DNA of 64,000 nucleotides from Chitinophagaceae bacterium DXS. GTDB lineage: Bacteria; Bacteroidota; Bacteroidia; Chitinophagales; Chitinophagaceae. Positions 45,011-53,224 of this stretch are shown piece after piece. Both the position numbers and the translations under genes were made by a program. Each line of letters opens with the position of its first letter. Position 1 is the stretch's first letter. The DNA is taken from NCBI GenBank assembly GCA_030345135.1, contig CP128386.1, positions 6,091,327 to 6,155,326 of the forward strand. Direction: 5' to 3'. Below the pieces are notes generated by a model. It saw only the letters and a program-made list of their open reading frames with translations. It was not told the origin of the DNA and searched no databases.

Positions 45011-46645
45011 ATGGAAAAAACACTCGCGGGTACTACAAGCTGGCTGAGGAAGCTAACCGAACAATTACAACAAAGATTAGAGTCGATAAAAAAGGGTGGC
45101 GGCGAAAAAGCAATTCAAAAACAACGGGAAAAAAATAAGCTGACTGCGAGAGAACGGGTTGCTTATTTGTGTGATGCGGATAAGCCTTTCATAGAAATAG
45201 GAGCGTTTGCAGGATATGAGATGTATGAAGAGTACGGCGGCTGTCCGGCCGGTGGAACAGTAGCTGGAATAGGTTATGTGAGTGGAAGGCAGTGTGTAAT
45301 AATGGCCAATGACCAAACCGTTAAAGCGGGAGCCTGGTTTCCCATAACAGGCAAAAAGAACCTGCGCATGCAGGAAATAGCAATAGAGAACAATCTGCCT
45401 CTTATTTATCTTGTAGACAGCGCCGGCGTTTTTTTACCACTACAGGATGAGATTTTTCCGGATAAAGAACATTTCGGACGCATTTTTCGCAACAATGCAC
45501 AAATAAGTGCGATGGGCATAACGCAGATCGCGGCGGTGATGGGATCTTGTGTGGCTGGTGGCGCCTATCTGCCCGTAATGAGTGATGAAATTTTAATCGT
45601 CCGGAATAATGGTAGCATTTTTCTCGCAGGCCCGTATCTTGTAAAAGCGGCGATCGGTGAAGAAACAGATATGGAAAGCCTGGGTGGCGCATCCATGCAT
45701 GCACAGATAAGTGGTACTGCGGATTATATTTTTGATACAGAACACGAATGCCTGGATCATATTAAAAAACTGGTCGCACAAATAGCAGATTCGCCAAAGG
45801 CAAATTTTAACCGAATCCAATCATTTGCGCCGGCAAAAGATCCGGAAGAGCTATACGGATTGCTTTCGGACGGAAACGCCAGGCCATATAACGTGGTTGA
45901 TATAATTGATAGAATTGTCGATGCCGACATTGATGAGCCTTCCAAGTCATCATTCAGACAATTTAAGGAAGAATATGGCAAGACCATTGTCTGCGGATAT
46001 GGTCGCATAGACGGATGGTCCGTTGGTTTTGTAGCCAATCAGCGCCTTATTGTGAAAAATGGAGAAGGTGAAATGCAGGTTGGTGGTGTTATTTACAATG
46101 ACAGCGCAGATAAGGCTGCACGGTTTATTTTGAATTGTAATCAGAAGAAAATTCCGATCATTTTTTTGCAGGATGTCACAGGCTTTATGGTTGGGCGCCG
46201 CAGCGAGCATGCCGGCATTATTAAAGATGGAGCAAAAATGGTGAATGCCGTTGCGAATTCCGTTGTTCCTAAATTCACTATTGTTACCGGTAACAGCTTT
46301 GGTGCGGGCTATTATGCCATGTGTGGTAAAGCATATGATCCAAGGCTGATTGTTGCATGGCCTTCGGGGAAAATCGCAGTGATGGGCGGGGAACAGGCTG
46401 CAAGAACTTTGCTGCAGACACAAACATCCGGTAAAAACTTAACGAAAGAAGAAGAGAACGCACTTCTTCAAAAAATAAAAGACCGCTACGAAAAACAAAC
46501 AACCCCTTATTATGCAGCAGCACGAATGTGGGTTGATGCCATCATAGATCCTGTTGAAACGAGACAGTTGATTAGTGAAGGGATATCAGCCGCCAATAAC
46601 AATGCAAATATGCCGGAGTTTAAGACGGGTGTGATACAAGTGTAG
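45011..46645 (+). CDS. Acyl-CoA carboxylase beta subunit (carboxyltransferase)
   Basis: 544 residues from ATG 45011 (an in-frame TTG at 45002 is less likely). Crotonase-fold N and C halves: KLTARERVAYLCD, GTVAGIGYVSGRQCVIMANDQTVKAG, YLVDSAGVFLPLQ, MGSCVAGGAYLP in the first half; FLQDVTGFMVG, GAKMVNAVANSVVPKFTIVTGNSFGAGYYAM and KIAVMGGEQAA in the second. This pattern is closest to the methylcrotonyl-CoA carboxylase beta branch; propionyl- or geranyl-CoA specificity is possible. It moves CO2 from carboxybiotin on an alpha subunit not found here. With icmF it suggests branched-chain amino or fatty acid breakdown in this organism (inference). The 131-bp array lies immediately upstream. Confidence 0.92.
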   Translation: MEKTLAGTTSWLRKLTEQLQQRLESIKKGGGEKAIQKQREKNKLTARERVAYLCDADKPFIEIGAFAGYEMYEEYGGCPAGGTVAGIGYVSGRQCVIMANDQTVKAGAWFPITGKKNLRMQEIAIENNLPLIYLVDSAGVFLPLQDEIFPDKEHFGRIFRNNAQISAMGITQIAAVMGSCVAGGAYLPVMSDEILIVRNNGSIFLAGPYLVKAAIGEETDMESLGGASMHAQISGTADYIFDTEHECLDHIKKLVAQIADSPKANFNRIQSFAPAKDPEELYGLLSDGNARPYNVVDIIDRIVDADIDEPSKSSFRQFKEEYGKTIVCGYGRIDGWSVGFVANQRLIVKNGEGEMQVGGVIYNDSADKAARFILNCNQKKIPIIFLQDVTGFMVGRRSEHAGIIKDGAKMVNAVANSVVPKFTIVTGNSFGAGYYAMCGKAYDPRLIVAWPSGKIAVMGGEQAARTLLQTQTSGKNLTKEEENALLQKIKDRYEKQTTPYYAAARMWVDAIIDPVETRQLISEGISAANNNANMPEFKTGVIQV

Positions 46646-46647
46646 GG

Positions 46648-47000
46648 AGAGCTTAAAGCCTAAAGCCTAAAGCCGAAAGCTTAAAGCTAGTTGTACGTAG
46701 TAAGTTTTACGTGATACGTTTATCAGAGCGATGGTTGGTAATCGTTAAGCGTGAGGAATCTTTGTGATCTTACGGGCATAAGCGCTTCCTTTAAACTTTG
46801 TGCTGCATAGTGTACTTCGTGCTTTAGTGCTAAGATCTTCATGTTCTTATCCGCGTAAGGGCTTCTTTAAAACTTTGTGCCTCTTTGTGCTTTGGCGTCT
46901 TCGTGGCAAAAAAATCTCTAATTGCCTCCTTCTTTTTTTATCACACAAGAGTTCGCTACATTGCAAATCATTATCAATTATCACCTTTCAATTGTCCATT
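46648..47000. repeat. TAAAGCC and TTTGTGCC short-word tracts
   Basis: AGAGCTTAAAGCCTAAAGCC follows the carboxylase stop, then TAGTAAGTTTTACGTG. From about 46760 the polarity flips to CTTTGTGCC, GTGCTTTGGCGTCTTCGTGG and TTTCAATTGTCC before the hydrolase gene. Two imperfect copies of a segment with CTTTAAACTTTGTGC-type sequence lie around 46765 and 46850. No gene is evident. Confidence 0.65.
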
Positions 47001-47008
47001 AATCTCTC

Positions 47009-47548
47009 ATGCAATTCAAATCAAACATTTTTATTCTTCCCGGCTTAGGTAATTCCGGTGAAGGGCATTGGCAAACGATCTGGCAAAATCGTTTTGGATT
47101 CAAACGGATTGAGCAGTCAAGTTGGGATGCTCCTGTATGCGATGATTGGATAGCGCGTATAGATGAAGAAGTAATGAAGCAACCGACATTGTCAGACATT
47201 ATACTTGTCGGCCACAGTCTTGCCTGTACAACAATCGCACAATGGGCAGCCATATACAATCGCGTTATTAAAGGCGCTCTGCTCGTTGCGCCAAGTGATA
47301 CAGAGGCCGAGTCTTACCCTGACGGCACTATAGGCTTTAAGCCAATGTGTTTGAAGCCAATTCAATTTCCTTCAATCGTTGTAATGAGCAGCGACGATTT
47401 TTACGTTACACCGCAACGCGCAGCTTTCTTCGCATATAGCTGGGGGAGTAAACTGGAAAACATTGGCAACGCCGGACACATAAATGTATCATCCGGTTTT
47501 GGCGAGTGGGACGAAGGATTGCAATTTTTACAAAAGCTTGATCAATAA
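47009..47548 (+). CDS. RBBP9/YdeN-family alpha/beta hydrolase
   Basis: 179 residues. IFILPGLGNSGEGHWQTIWQ is the family's N-terminal oxyanion region. The nucleophile elbow is VGHSLACTT (serine near 72), the acid is probably in SSDDFYVTP, and the histidine in NAGHINVSSGFGEWDEG. The protein is small for an alpha/beta hydrolase, as usual for RBBP9/YdeN, a serine hydrolase of unclear physiological substrate. It is cytoplasmic and a single gene, with short-word repeat tracts before it and, about 45 bp beyond its end, after it. Confidence 0.9.
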   Translation: MQFKSNIFILPGLGNSGEGHWQTIWQNRFGFKRIEQSSWDAPVCDDWIARIDEEVMKQPTLSDIILVGHSLACTTIAQWAAIYNRVIKGALLVAPSDTEAESYPDGTIGFKPMCLKPIQFPSIVVMSSDDFYVTPQRAAFFAYSWGSKLENIGNAGHINVSSGFGEWDEGLQFLQKLDQ

Positions 47549-47589
47549 ATATTCAACCCCAATGGATATCCACCTACATTATTTTCCTT

Positions 47590-47665
47590 TAAGCAATCTT
47601 CACCTCCGGCGTCCGGCTTTAAGCTTTCCGCTTTAAGCTTTAAGCTCTCCCTTTAAGCTTATCTT
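47590..47665 (-). repeat. GCTTTAAGC tract upstream of a secreted protein gene
   Basis: GGCTTTAAGCTTTCCGCTTT and GCTTTAAGCTCTCCC words, complement of the tract at 46648, point away from the gene at 47754. Confidence 0.7.
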
Positions 47666-47753
47666 AATAAAACGCGCTCTTTCTTTCTGCAATAGCGTTT
47701 TGTATTTTACTGCGTACATTATTTCGTCAACTATCATATCTAAACTTCTACCA

Positions 47754-48185
47754 ATGAAAAACACAGTATTGTGTCTGTTATTAGTTATGCTGACAACTGG
47801 TTTTATACATGCTCAAAAACAAGCACAACCATTGACAATTGAAAACTACTACAAAGTAAAATGGGGCTACGCCGGCGAGTTTATTGATCTGTGGAAGAAA
47901 AATCATTATCCTCTTTTAAAGAAAGCAAAAGAGCATGGAGATATTCTTGATGTTAAAGCTGAAGTGCCGATTATGCACAGCGGCGAAGACACCCGTTGGG
48001 ATTTTAAAGTAAGCATAACGTTCAAAGATGCCATTACTGCACTCGCTCCTGATCTTACAACACCTTACAGAGCGCAACTTTACCCCGACACCGCAAAACT
48101 GCAAAAAGATGAACAGCACCGGTTTGAGTTGCTTTTATCGCATTGGGATATTATGGTGGACAAGGCGGATTTGGAGAAGCAGTGA
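47754..48185 (+). CDS. Small secreted hypothetical protein
   Basis: 143 residues from ATG 47754, chosen because it opens a signal peptide (MKNTVLCLLLVMLTTGFIHAQ). The mature part contains ENYYKVKWGYAGEFIDLWKK, a pattern reminiscent of small dimeric alpha/beta-barrel-like proteins (inference), and RWDFKVSITFKD. I recognise no family. It has no cysteines after the signal. It is a single gene whose stop TGA is followed at once by AAGCTATCAGC repeats. Confidence 0.7.
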   Translation: MKNTVLCLLLVMLTTGFIHAQKQAQPLTIENYYKVKWGYAGEFIDLWKKNHYPLLKKAKEHGDILDVKAEVPIMHSGEDTRWDFKVSITFKDAITALAPDLTTPYRAQLYPDTAKLQKDEQHRFELLLSHWDIMVDKADLEKQ

Positions 48186-48420
48186 AAGCTATCAGCATTC
48201 AGCTATCAGCTTTCAGCTTTCAGGCGAGATGTCTGAGGGGAAGTCAAAAGTCAAAAGTAAAAAAGGGTAACAACTGAAGTCTTCGTTGGACGAGGTGCTT
48301 TTTTGGGGCTGCTAAAAATAGTCAGCTATAACTAATTGTGAAGAAGCTGCACCCAGGTACTTCGTACTTCGTAAATCGTACTTGCAGCGCGTACATCGTA
48401 CCTCGTAAATCTAACATCGT
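48186..48420. repeat. Inverted short-word tracts: AGCTATC then CGTACTT
   Basis: AAGCTATCAGCATTCAGC and AGTCAAAAGTCAAAAG words follow the stop. TACTTCGTACTTCGTAAATC and CGTACATCGTACC words (48357-48422) precede the PhzF gene; the latter are close relatives of the words in the 131-bp array. No gene is present. Confidence 0.7.
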
Positions 48421-48481
48421 ACACAATCTGGTTTTCTGTTTCTTTTTCAGGATATTTGCCGCCTGATCAAAAATTAGAATC

Positions 48482-49267
48482 ATGCAATTACCTATATACG
48501 TTGTTGACGCTTTTACGGATAAGTTGTTTGGTGGAAATCAGGCTGCAGTCGTTCCTTTGCAGGATTGGCTGCCCGATGAATTAATGCAGCAACTTGCTGC
48601 TGAAAACAACTTGTCTGAGACAGCATTTTTCGTGCAGAAAGGTCCTGATGAGTATCATATCCGTTGGTTCACTCCTGAGTTTGAAATAGATCTGTGTGGT
48701 CATGCTACATTGGCGACTGCTTTTATCATTTTTAATGAACTGAAGCTTTCCGAAGATCATATTGTTTTTAATTGTAAAAGCGGACAACTGGATGTAAAAA
48801 AGAGAGGTGATTTGATCGAATTGAATTTTCCTTCCCGTATGCCCGCCGCATCGGAAGCACCTGAAGTGCTTTTGAAAGGTGTAAATATTCAGCCGCAACA
48901 AGTATTGAAGGCGCGTGATTATTTCCTGGTATATGCTTCTGAAGAAGAGGTTAAACAAATTGTCCCCGATTTTAATTATTGGAATCAATTGGATGTTGTA
49001 GGTATAATTGTGACAGCAAAAGGAAAAGATGTAGATTTTGTGTCACGGTTTTTTGTGCCGAATTCTGTAATTGGTGAAGATCCTGTTACAGGTTCTGCGC
49101 ATAGCTCGCTAATCCCATATTGGAGCAAGGAACTGGATAAGACAGCGTTGACTGCACACCAGGTGTCTCAAAGAGGAGGAGTACTTTATTGTGAAGACAA
49201 AGGTGAAAGAGTGATCATGGCTGGCAATGGCGTTCTTTATAGTAAAGGTGAATTTTATATTCGTTAG
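48482..49267 (+). CDS. PhzF-family isomerase/epimerase-like protein
   Basis: 261 residues of the diaminopimelate-epimerase-like fold. VVDAFTDKLFGGNQAAVV at the N-terminus, the catalytic glutamate E46 in NNLSETAFF, CGHATLATAF, and EDPVTGSAHSSLIPYW in the second half are PhzF hallmarks. Without phenazine genes nearby, a role in phenazine synthesis is not supported; a housekeeping isomerase acting on an unknown 2,3-dihydro-type substrate is more likely. It ends 41 bp before rnhA, so the two are probably co-transcribed. Confidence 0.9.
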   Translation: MQLPIYVVDAFTDKLFGGNQAAVVPLQDWLPDELMQQLAAENNLSETAFFVQKGPDEYHIRWFTPEFEIDLCGHATLATAFIIFNELKLSEDHIVFNCKSGQLDVKKRGDLIELNFPSRMPAASEAPEVLLKGVNIQPQQVLKARDYFLVYASEEEVKQIVPDFNYWNQLDVVGIIVTAKGKDVDFVSRFFVPNSVIGEDPVTGSAHSSLIPYWSKELDKTALTAHQVSQRGGVLYCEDKGERVIMAGNGVLYSKGEFYIR

Positions 49268-49308
49268 GATTCAGGAAAGATCTATTTACAAATTTCGAAG
49301 CAGGGTAC

Positions 49309-49788
49309 ATGCAACAGGGACATCAATTGATTGTTTATACGGACGGTGCATCAAGAGGAAATCCAGGGCCAGGTGGCTATGGTGCAATATTAATGTGGGG
49401 CGAAAAACGCAAGGAGTTATCTGCCGGCTTCCGGCTCACTACAAACAACCGCATGGAGCTTCTGGCCGTTATCGCGGCACTGGAAGCACTCAATAAAAAA
49501 AATATATCACTCACTGTTTTTACCGACAGCCAATACGTAGTAAACAGTGTTGAAAAAGGCTGGCTGAAAAACTGGATCAAAACTGATTTTAAGGGTGGAA
49601 AAAAGAACAGGGATCTTTGGCTGCGTTATAATCAGCTTGCAAAGGATTTCAACATAAAATTTGTCTGGGTGAAGGGACACGCAGATAACGTGTTTAACAA
49701 CCGTTGTGATGTGTTGGCAACAACTGCTGCAGACGGAAAAAATTTGCTTGTGGATGAAGGCTACGAAAATGAGCAGCGTTATTTATAG
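49309..49788 (+). CDS. rnhA: Ribonuclease HI
   Basis: 159 residues. The active-site carboxylates are visible: D12 (YTDGASRGNPGPGG), E50 (NNRMELLAV), D73 (FTDSQYVVNS) and D134 (NNRCDVLATTA). The basic-handle region GWLKNWIKTDFKGGKKNRDLW is complete, and the histidine of WVKGHADNVFNN is present. It cleaves the RNA strand of RNA-DNA hybrids, removing R-loops and Okazaki primers. Full-length, cytoplasmic. Two hairpins follow the stop. Confidence 0.95.
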   Translation: MQQGHQLIVYTDGASRGNPGPGGYGAILMWGEKRKELSAGFRLTTNNRMELLAVIAALEALNKKNISLTVFTDSQYVVNSVEKGWLKNWIKTDFKGGKKNRDLWLRYNQLAKDFNIKFVWVKGHADNVFNNRCDVLATTAADGKNLLVDEGYENEQRYL

Positions 49789-49808
49789 ATGCATTGCACT
49801 TTGCTTTC

Positions 49809-49864
49809 GAACAAACATAAATATGTCCTACACTTGCAAGTGTAGGACATATTTATGTTTGTTC
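49809..49864. terminator. Perfect 56-bp palindrome after rnhA
   Basis: Two exactly complementary 28-bp arms meet with no spacer, beginning GAACAAACATAAATATG and centred on CACTTGCAAGTG. It should form a very stable RNA hairpin between convergent genes. The core TGTCCTACACTT recurs in the next hairpin. Confidence 0.75.
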
Positions 49865-49878
49865 AAGTATCTCGTATA

Positions 49879-49929
49879 ATAACGAAAACGTGTCCTACAC
49901 TTTCAAAGTTCAGCACACGTTTTCGTTAT
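49879..49929 (-). terminator. Hairpin overlapping the DUF4287 stop codon
   Basis: ATAACGAAAACGTGT (49879-49893) pairs perfectly with ACACGTTTTCGTTAT (49915-49929); the loop holds CCTACACTTTCAAAG, related to the core of the neighbouring palindrome. It begins inside the stop codon of the minus-strand gene. Confidence 0.7.
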
Positions 49930-50144
49930 TCCGTTTTCCCTTTAAAAGTTGCATAAATTGCCATTGCATGCCCGTGACCAAGATCAAAATCTTCTTTCAG
50001 CCAGGCTACAATTTGCCCCGCCTTAACAGTATCTACAAGAGCGCCCTTTTTGAAGAAACCCTTCTTTTCCGCAAGCTTCTTAAAGTCTTCAGGACTTTTA
50101 CCTGTTTTTGCTTTAATGTTGTCAATATAAGCTTGAAATGACAT
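49926..50144 (-). CDS. DUF4287 domain protein
   Basis: 72 residues from the Met at 50144; an 8-residue longer start at 50168 is possible. MSFQAYIDNIKAKTGKSPEDFKKLAEKKGF followed by GQIVAWLKEDFDLGHGHAMAIYATFKG matches the DUF4287 family of small cytoplasmic proteins, often the N-terminal part of DUF5655-linked proteins. The function is unknown. It is a single gene, convergent with rnhA. Confidence 0.85.
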   Translation of the reverse strand: MSFQAYIDNIKAKTGKSPEDFKKLAEKKGFFKKGALVDTVKAGQIVAWLKEDFDLGHGHAMAIYATFKGKTE

Positions 50145-50248
50145 GGTTATTGCATTTAATGGTGACAATAATAATCATTTGCCCTCTACATTACAAGTAA
50201 TGGTTGGCCTGAACAAAGTACCGCCTGCAACTTTCACCATTGACCATT

Positions 50249-50493
50249 CAATGTCGTTGAAATAAGAGTTCTTTGAAAAAGTTGTTAATAAGCAGATTGA
50301 TTTCAATAAATTAGCGGCTCAAAAAATACTACTAAGATTATAGGGTAGCCACACTTAAAAATATAAACACACTGATTGACGATGAGCAATTTATCACCCT
50401 ATAATCTTAGTAGTATTTTTTGAGCCGCTAATTTATTGAAATCAACCTGCTTATAAACAACTTTTTCAAAGAACTCTTATTTCAACGACATTG
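50249..50493. mobile_element. 245-bp fold-back (MITE-like) element, copy 2
   Basis: Left arm 50249-50346 and right arm 50396-50493 are inverted 98-bp repeats with 96 of 98 positions matching, around a 49-bp loop. The ends are CAATGTCGTT...AACGACATTG, as in 1912-2024. It has no coding capacity. It splits a heptad tract: ACCATTGACCATT lies on the left and ATTCACT repeats on the right. The near-perfect arms point to recent origin or gene conversion. Confidence 0.8.
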
Positions 50494-50577
50494 ATTCACT
50501 ATTCACTATTCACTATTCACTATTCACTATTCACTATTCACTATTCACTATTCACTATTCACTATTCACTATTCACC
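50494..50577 (+). repeat. ATTCACT heptad array, 11 perfect copies plus ATTCACC
   Basis: Eleven perfect ATTCACT units (50494-50570) and one variant abut the right end of the fold-back element and end 63 bp before the PBP4 start codon. Copy-number change here would shift the distance between upstream sequence and the promoter. Confidence 0.95.
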
Positions 50578-50640
50578 ATTCCCTATCTTTACCAGTCTCA
50601 CAAACTTACCGTGTTTGCATTAATTAAAATACATTAAACG

Positions 50641-52041
50641 ATGAAACGAATCTGGCTGGCCTTAATTCTGTGTAATATATGGGTGATGACCTGTGCTCAG
50701 ACTGTATCAGAAAAAACAAATTCGGCGGTACAAAGTTTGTTGAAAGACGAACAGATGAAGCACGCTTTGATGGCGCTTTACATTGTTGAGACAAAAACAG
50801 GCCGGCCAGTATATGCACTGAATGAAGAAACTGGTGTTGCTCCGGCCAGCACGCAAAAAGTAATTACATCAACTGCTGCATTGTCATTGTTAAGCGAGAA
50901 TTATCAGTATAGTACAGAGGTATTTTATGACGGAAATATCGAACAGGGCATTTTAAACGGCAGTTTGCATATAGTTGGTCACGGCGACCCGACACTTGGC
51001 AGTTGGAGATTTAAGGGAAGGAAGGAAAATGATTTTATTGACACGGTAATAGCAACCCTGAAAGCTAAAGGTGTTAAAAGCGTAAGTGGTGGGATATATT
51101 GCCACAACGGAGATTTTGAAACACAAACCCTGCCCGGTGGATGGATATGGGATGATATTGGTAATTATTACGGGGCAGGCATTGCCGCCCTTAACTGGCA
51201 CGAAAACCAGTATGATCTTTATTTAAAGCCGGGAAAAAATGTTGGAGATTCAGTTGGTATTATAAAAACTCAACCGGCATTGTACAATGTTCATCTTACA
51301 AGCGAAGCAACAACAGGCTCGGCCGGCAGCGGTGATAATGGGTTTATTTATTTGCCTCCTTATGCCAACGAAGGTTTTGTGCGGGGCACCGTTCCGGCGG
51401 GTTCATCGACGTTTACTATTTCCGGCTCAATACCTGATCCTGCGATGTGTTTGGCTTTATTTGTTGCTGAACAATTGAGGAAAAACAATATTGAAGTAAG
51501 CGGCGCCGCCCAGGTAACGAAAAGCCAATCACCTGGTAGCAGCATCGGTCAAAAATTACTATCATATTATTCTCCTTCTTTAGATAGCATTGTCTATCAC
51601 TTCCTGCAAAAAAGCATTAATCTGTACGGGGAAGCTTTGTTGAAAACAATGGCATACATAAAAGATGGAAAGGGCTCTACGGAAAAAGGTATTGAATTAC
51701 TACAGCAATTCTGGAAGGAAAGGGGCATAGATAAAGATGCGCTGAATATTTTGGACGGCAGTGGGCTGTCTCCACAAAACCGCGTATCAGCAAAAGCGTT
51801 GGTTAGTGTGTTGCAATATGCAAAAGATCAGTCCTGGTTTAAAAGTTTTTATGCAGGACTGCCATTGTACAACAATATGAAGATGAAAAGTGGCTCTATA
51901 GGTGGTTCACGGGCTTTTACCGGATACCATACTTCCAAACAGGGCACACAATATACCTTTGCGATTGTGATCAATAACTACAGCGGAAGTTCATCTGCAA
52001 TTGTTCAGAAAATGTATAAGGTGTTAAACCAGATTTTATAA
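50641..52041 (+). CDS. dacB: D-alanyl-D-alanine carboxypeptidase/endopeptidase (PBP4 type)
   Basis: 466 residues with a signal peptide ending near CAQ (residue 20). Active-site motifs of class C penicillin-binding proteins: S70-T-Q-K73 (PASTQKVI), SIN in the KSINLYGEALL segment, and KSG in MKMKSGSIGGSRAF. The large insertion between the first and second motifs is present, as in DacB/PBP4. It trims or cuts peptidoglycan cross-links in the periplasm. The gene is single; its upstream region consists of the ATTCACT array and the fold-back element. Confidence 0.92.
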   Translation: MKRIWLALILCNIWVMTCAQTVSEKTNSAVQSLLKDEQMKHALMALYIVETKTGRPVYALNEETGVAPASTQKVITSTAALSLLSENYQYSTEVFYDGNIEQGILNGSLHIVGHGDPTLGSWRFKGRKENDFIDTVIATLKAKGVKSVSGGIYCHNGDFETQTLPGGWIWDDIGNYYGAGIAALNWHENQYDLYLKPGKNVGDSVGIIKTQPALYNVHLTSEATTGSAGSGDNGFIYLPPYANEGFVRGTVPAGSSTFTISGSIPDPAMCLALFVAEQLRKNNIEVSGAAQVTKSQSPGSSIGQKLLSYYSPSLDSIVYHFLQKSINLYGEALLKTMAYIKDGKGSTEKGIELLQQFWKERGIDKDALNILDGSGLSPQNRVSAKALVSVLQYAKDQSWFKSFYAGLPLYNNMKMKSGSIGGSRAFTGYHTSKQGTQYTFAIVINNYSGSSSAIVQKMYKVLNQIL

Positions 52042-52120
52042 GGTTACATAATCTTGTGGCTTTTAGTTAATAGCTGTCATTTTCAAATAACCATAAACTA
52101 TTACGATCAGATCCATACCC

Positions 52121-52407
52121 GGGAGACCTCTCCGATCGTGCGAATGACAGTTGAATTAATAATGTTCTTTTCATTGCCGTTCCGCTTTAGCGAACGGAAA
52201 ATGGAAATTATGGAATATGGCTTTAGCCATAAATACCAGCATTTGTGGCTAAAGCCATATTTAAGATATCAATTACTATCCGTCAGCTGAAGCAGACGGC
52301 AATGAATTGAATCAATAGAGCTCGGCAGATTAAATCTATGCCATTCCGTTTTTGATTGCTCTACCCAATCCCCGTCGATGTTACTATTCCCGCTGTAGAG
52401 GTCTCCC
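52121..52407. repeat. Nested inverted repeats with four REP-like hairpins
   Basis: GGGAGACCTCT (52121-52131) pairs with AGAGGTCTCCC (52397-52407). Inside, TTCATTGCCGT (52170-52180) pairs with ACGGCAATGAA (52296-52306). Innermost, two 22-bp arms (52215-52236 and 52239-52260, each holding TGGCTxxAGCCA) are inverted with 20 matches. Each arm is itself a small hairpin. The layout recalls paired REP sequences moved by RAYT transposases (inference). It does not appear to be coding. Confidence 0.7.
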
Positions 52408-52472
52408 AAAATTGACGATGCATGCTTGACTAAACCGCATTGATTGCGTAATCAATAAAGAATTACTGAGAT

Positions 52473-53111
52473 TTAATTTGTTGCAATTGTTCCTTCAAAA
52501 ATTATCCCGTTATAAATATCATTCAGCGCTAGTGTTACCGGAATGGTCGAAAGCGCTAGCTCCTGTTCAGGCTCTGTCAGTTCTTCCATTTCCCAGGTTC
52601 CACCGATTCTTCGTCTGCTAACCTTCACATTCATGCTGTTACTGTCAACAAAAGCCATTTCTTGCAATGAAGGAATCTGCATGTAGATAAATTGTTTCCG
52701 GCCCAAATCGTAGTCTGCAGTTCCTTTAGATAATACTTCAATAATGATCTGTGGGTTGAGTAATGTATCAAAAGTTTTATCCAGCATTTGTTCTTTCTGG
52801 CAGAGAATTACAAGATCAGGGTAGAAGTAACTTTTTGCGTTTTTTACAGAAAGGCGAAGATCATTGGTGAGAACTTCGCAGGCTTTGTCTTTGAGTTTTA
52901 CAAAAAGTTCACCTTGTAATTTACTCACCAATCTTACATGTCTTAGCCTTGCTCCAGCCATTGCATACACACCTTCATATGCCCGGTTCATGGGCAACAA
53001 CTCTCCGTTGATATACTCATGCTTCTCCGTAGCGTTGCGTTCAAATTCAAGATATTCTTCGGGTGTCATAGACTGTTTGTAATAGGCGAGGGCCGGTTCT
53101 TTAATTTCCAT
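52473..53111 (-). CDS. Uma2-family (DUF820) putative endonuclease
   Basis: 212 residues. MTPEEYLEFERNATEKHEYINGELLPM is the typical Uma2 N-terminus, and the PD-(D/E)xK-like core is FYPDLVIL...PQIIIEVLSKGTADYDLGRK (D, E and K positions). Members are abundant in cyanobacteria and Bacteroidota; they are nuclease-like by fold, but no natural role is established. It is a single gene, next to the REP-like cluster. Base composition does not look different from its neighbours. Confidence 0.9.
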   Translation of the reverse strand: MEIKEPALAYYKQSMTPEEYLEFERNATEKHEYINGELLPMNRAYEGVYAMAGARLRHVRLVSKLQGELFVKLKDKACEVLTNDLRLSVKNAKSYFYPDLVILCQKEQMLDKTFDTLLNPQIIIEVLSKGTADYDLGRKQFIYMQIPSLQEMAFVDSNSMNVKVSRRRIGGTWEMEELTEPEQELALSTIPVTLALNDIYNGIIFEGTIATN

Positions 53112-53224
53112 TGTTAAGGGGTTTATGGGTTAATTGTTATATCAATGTTGCTTTCTTAAGACGTTGTAAAAACTGAGCTTGTCATATCTGCGTGCTTCGT
53201 AAATCCTACCTAATTATAAATAAG

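Noticed and set aside
46800-47048. 82-codon ORF on the plus strand
   Set aside because: It is made of TTTGTGCC repeat words and runs into the RBBP9 hydrolase gene in another frame.
52054-52290. 78-codon ORF on the plus strand
   Set aside because: It lies mostly within the nested palindromes and has no recognisable protein features.
52473-53111. Uma2 gene as part of a defence island or toxin-antitoxin pair
   Set aside because: It is a single gene with housekeeping-type neighbours (thioesterase, DoxX) and no partner gene.
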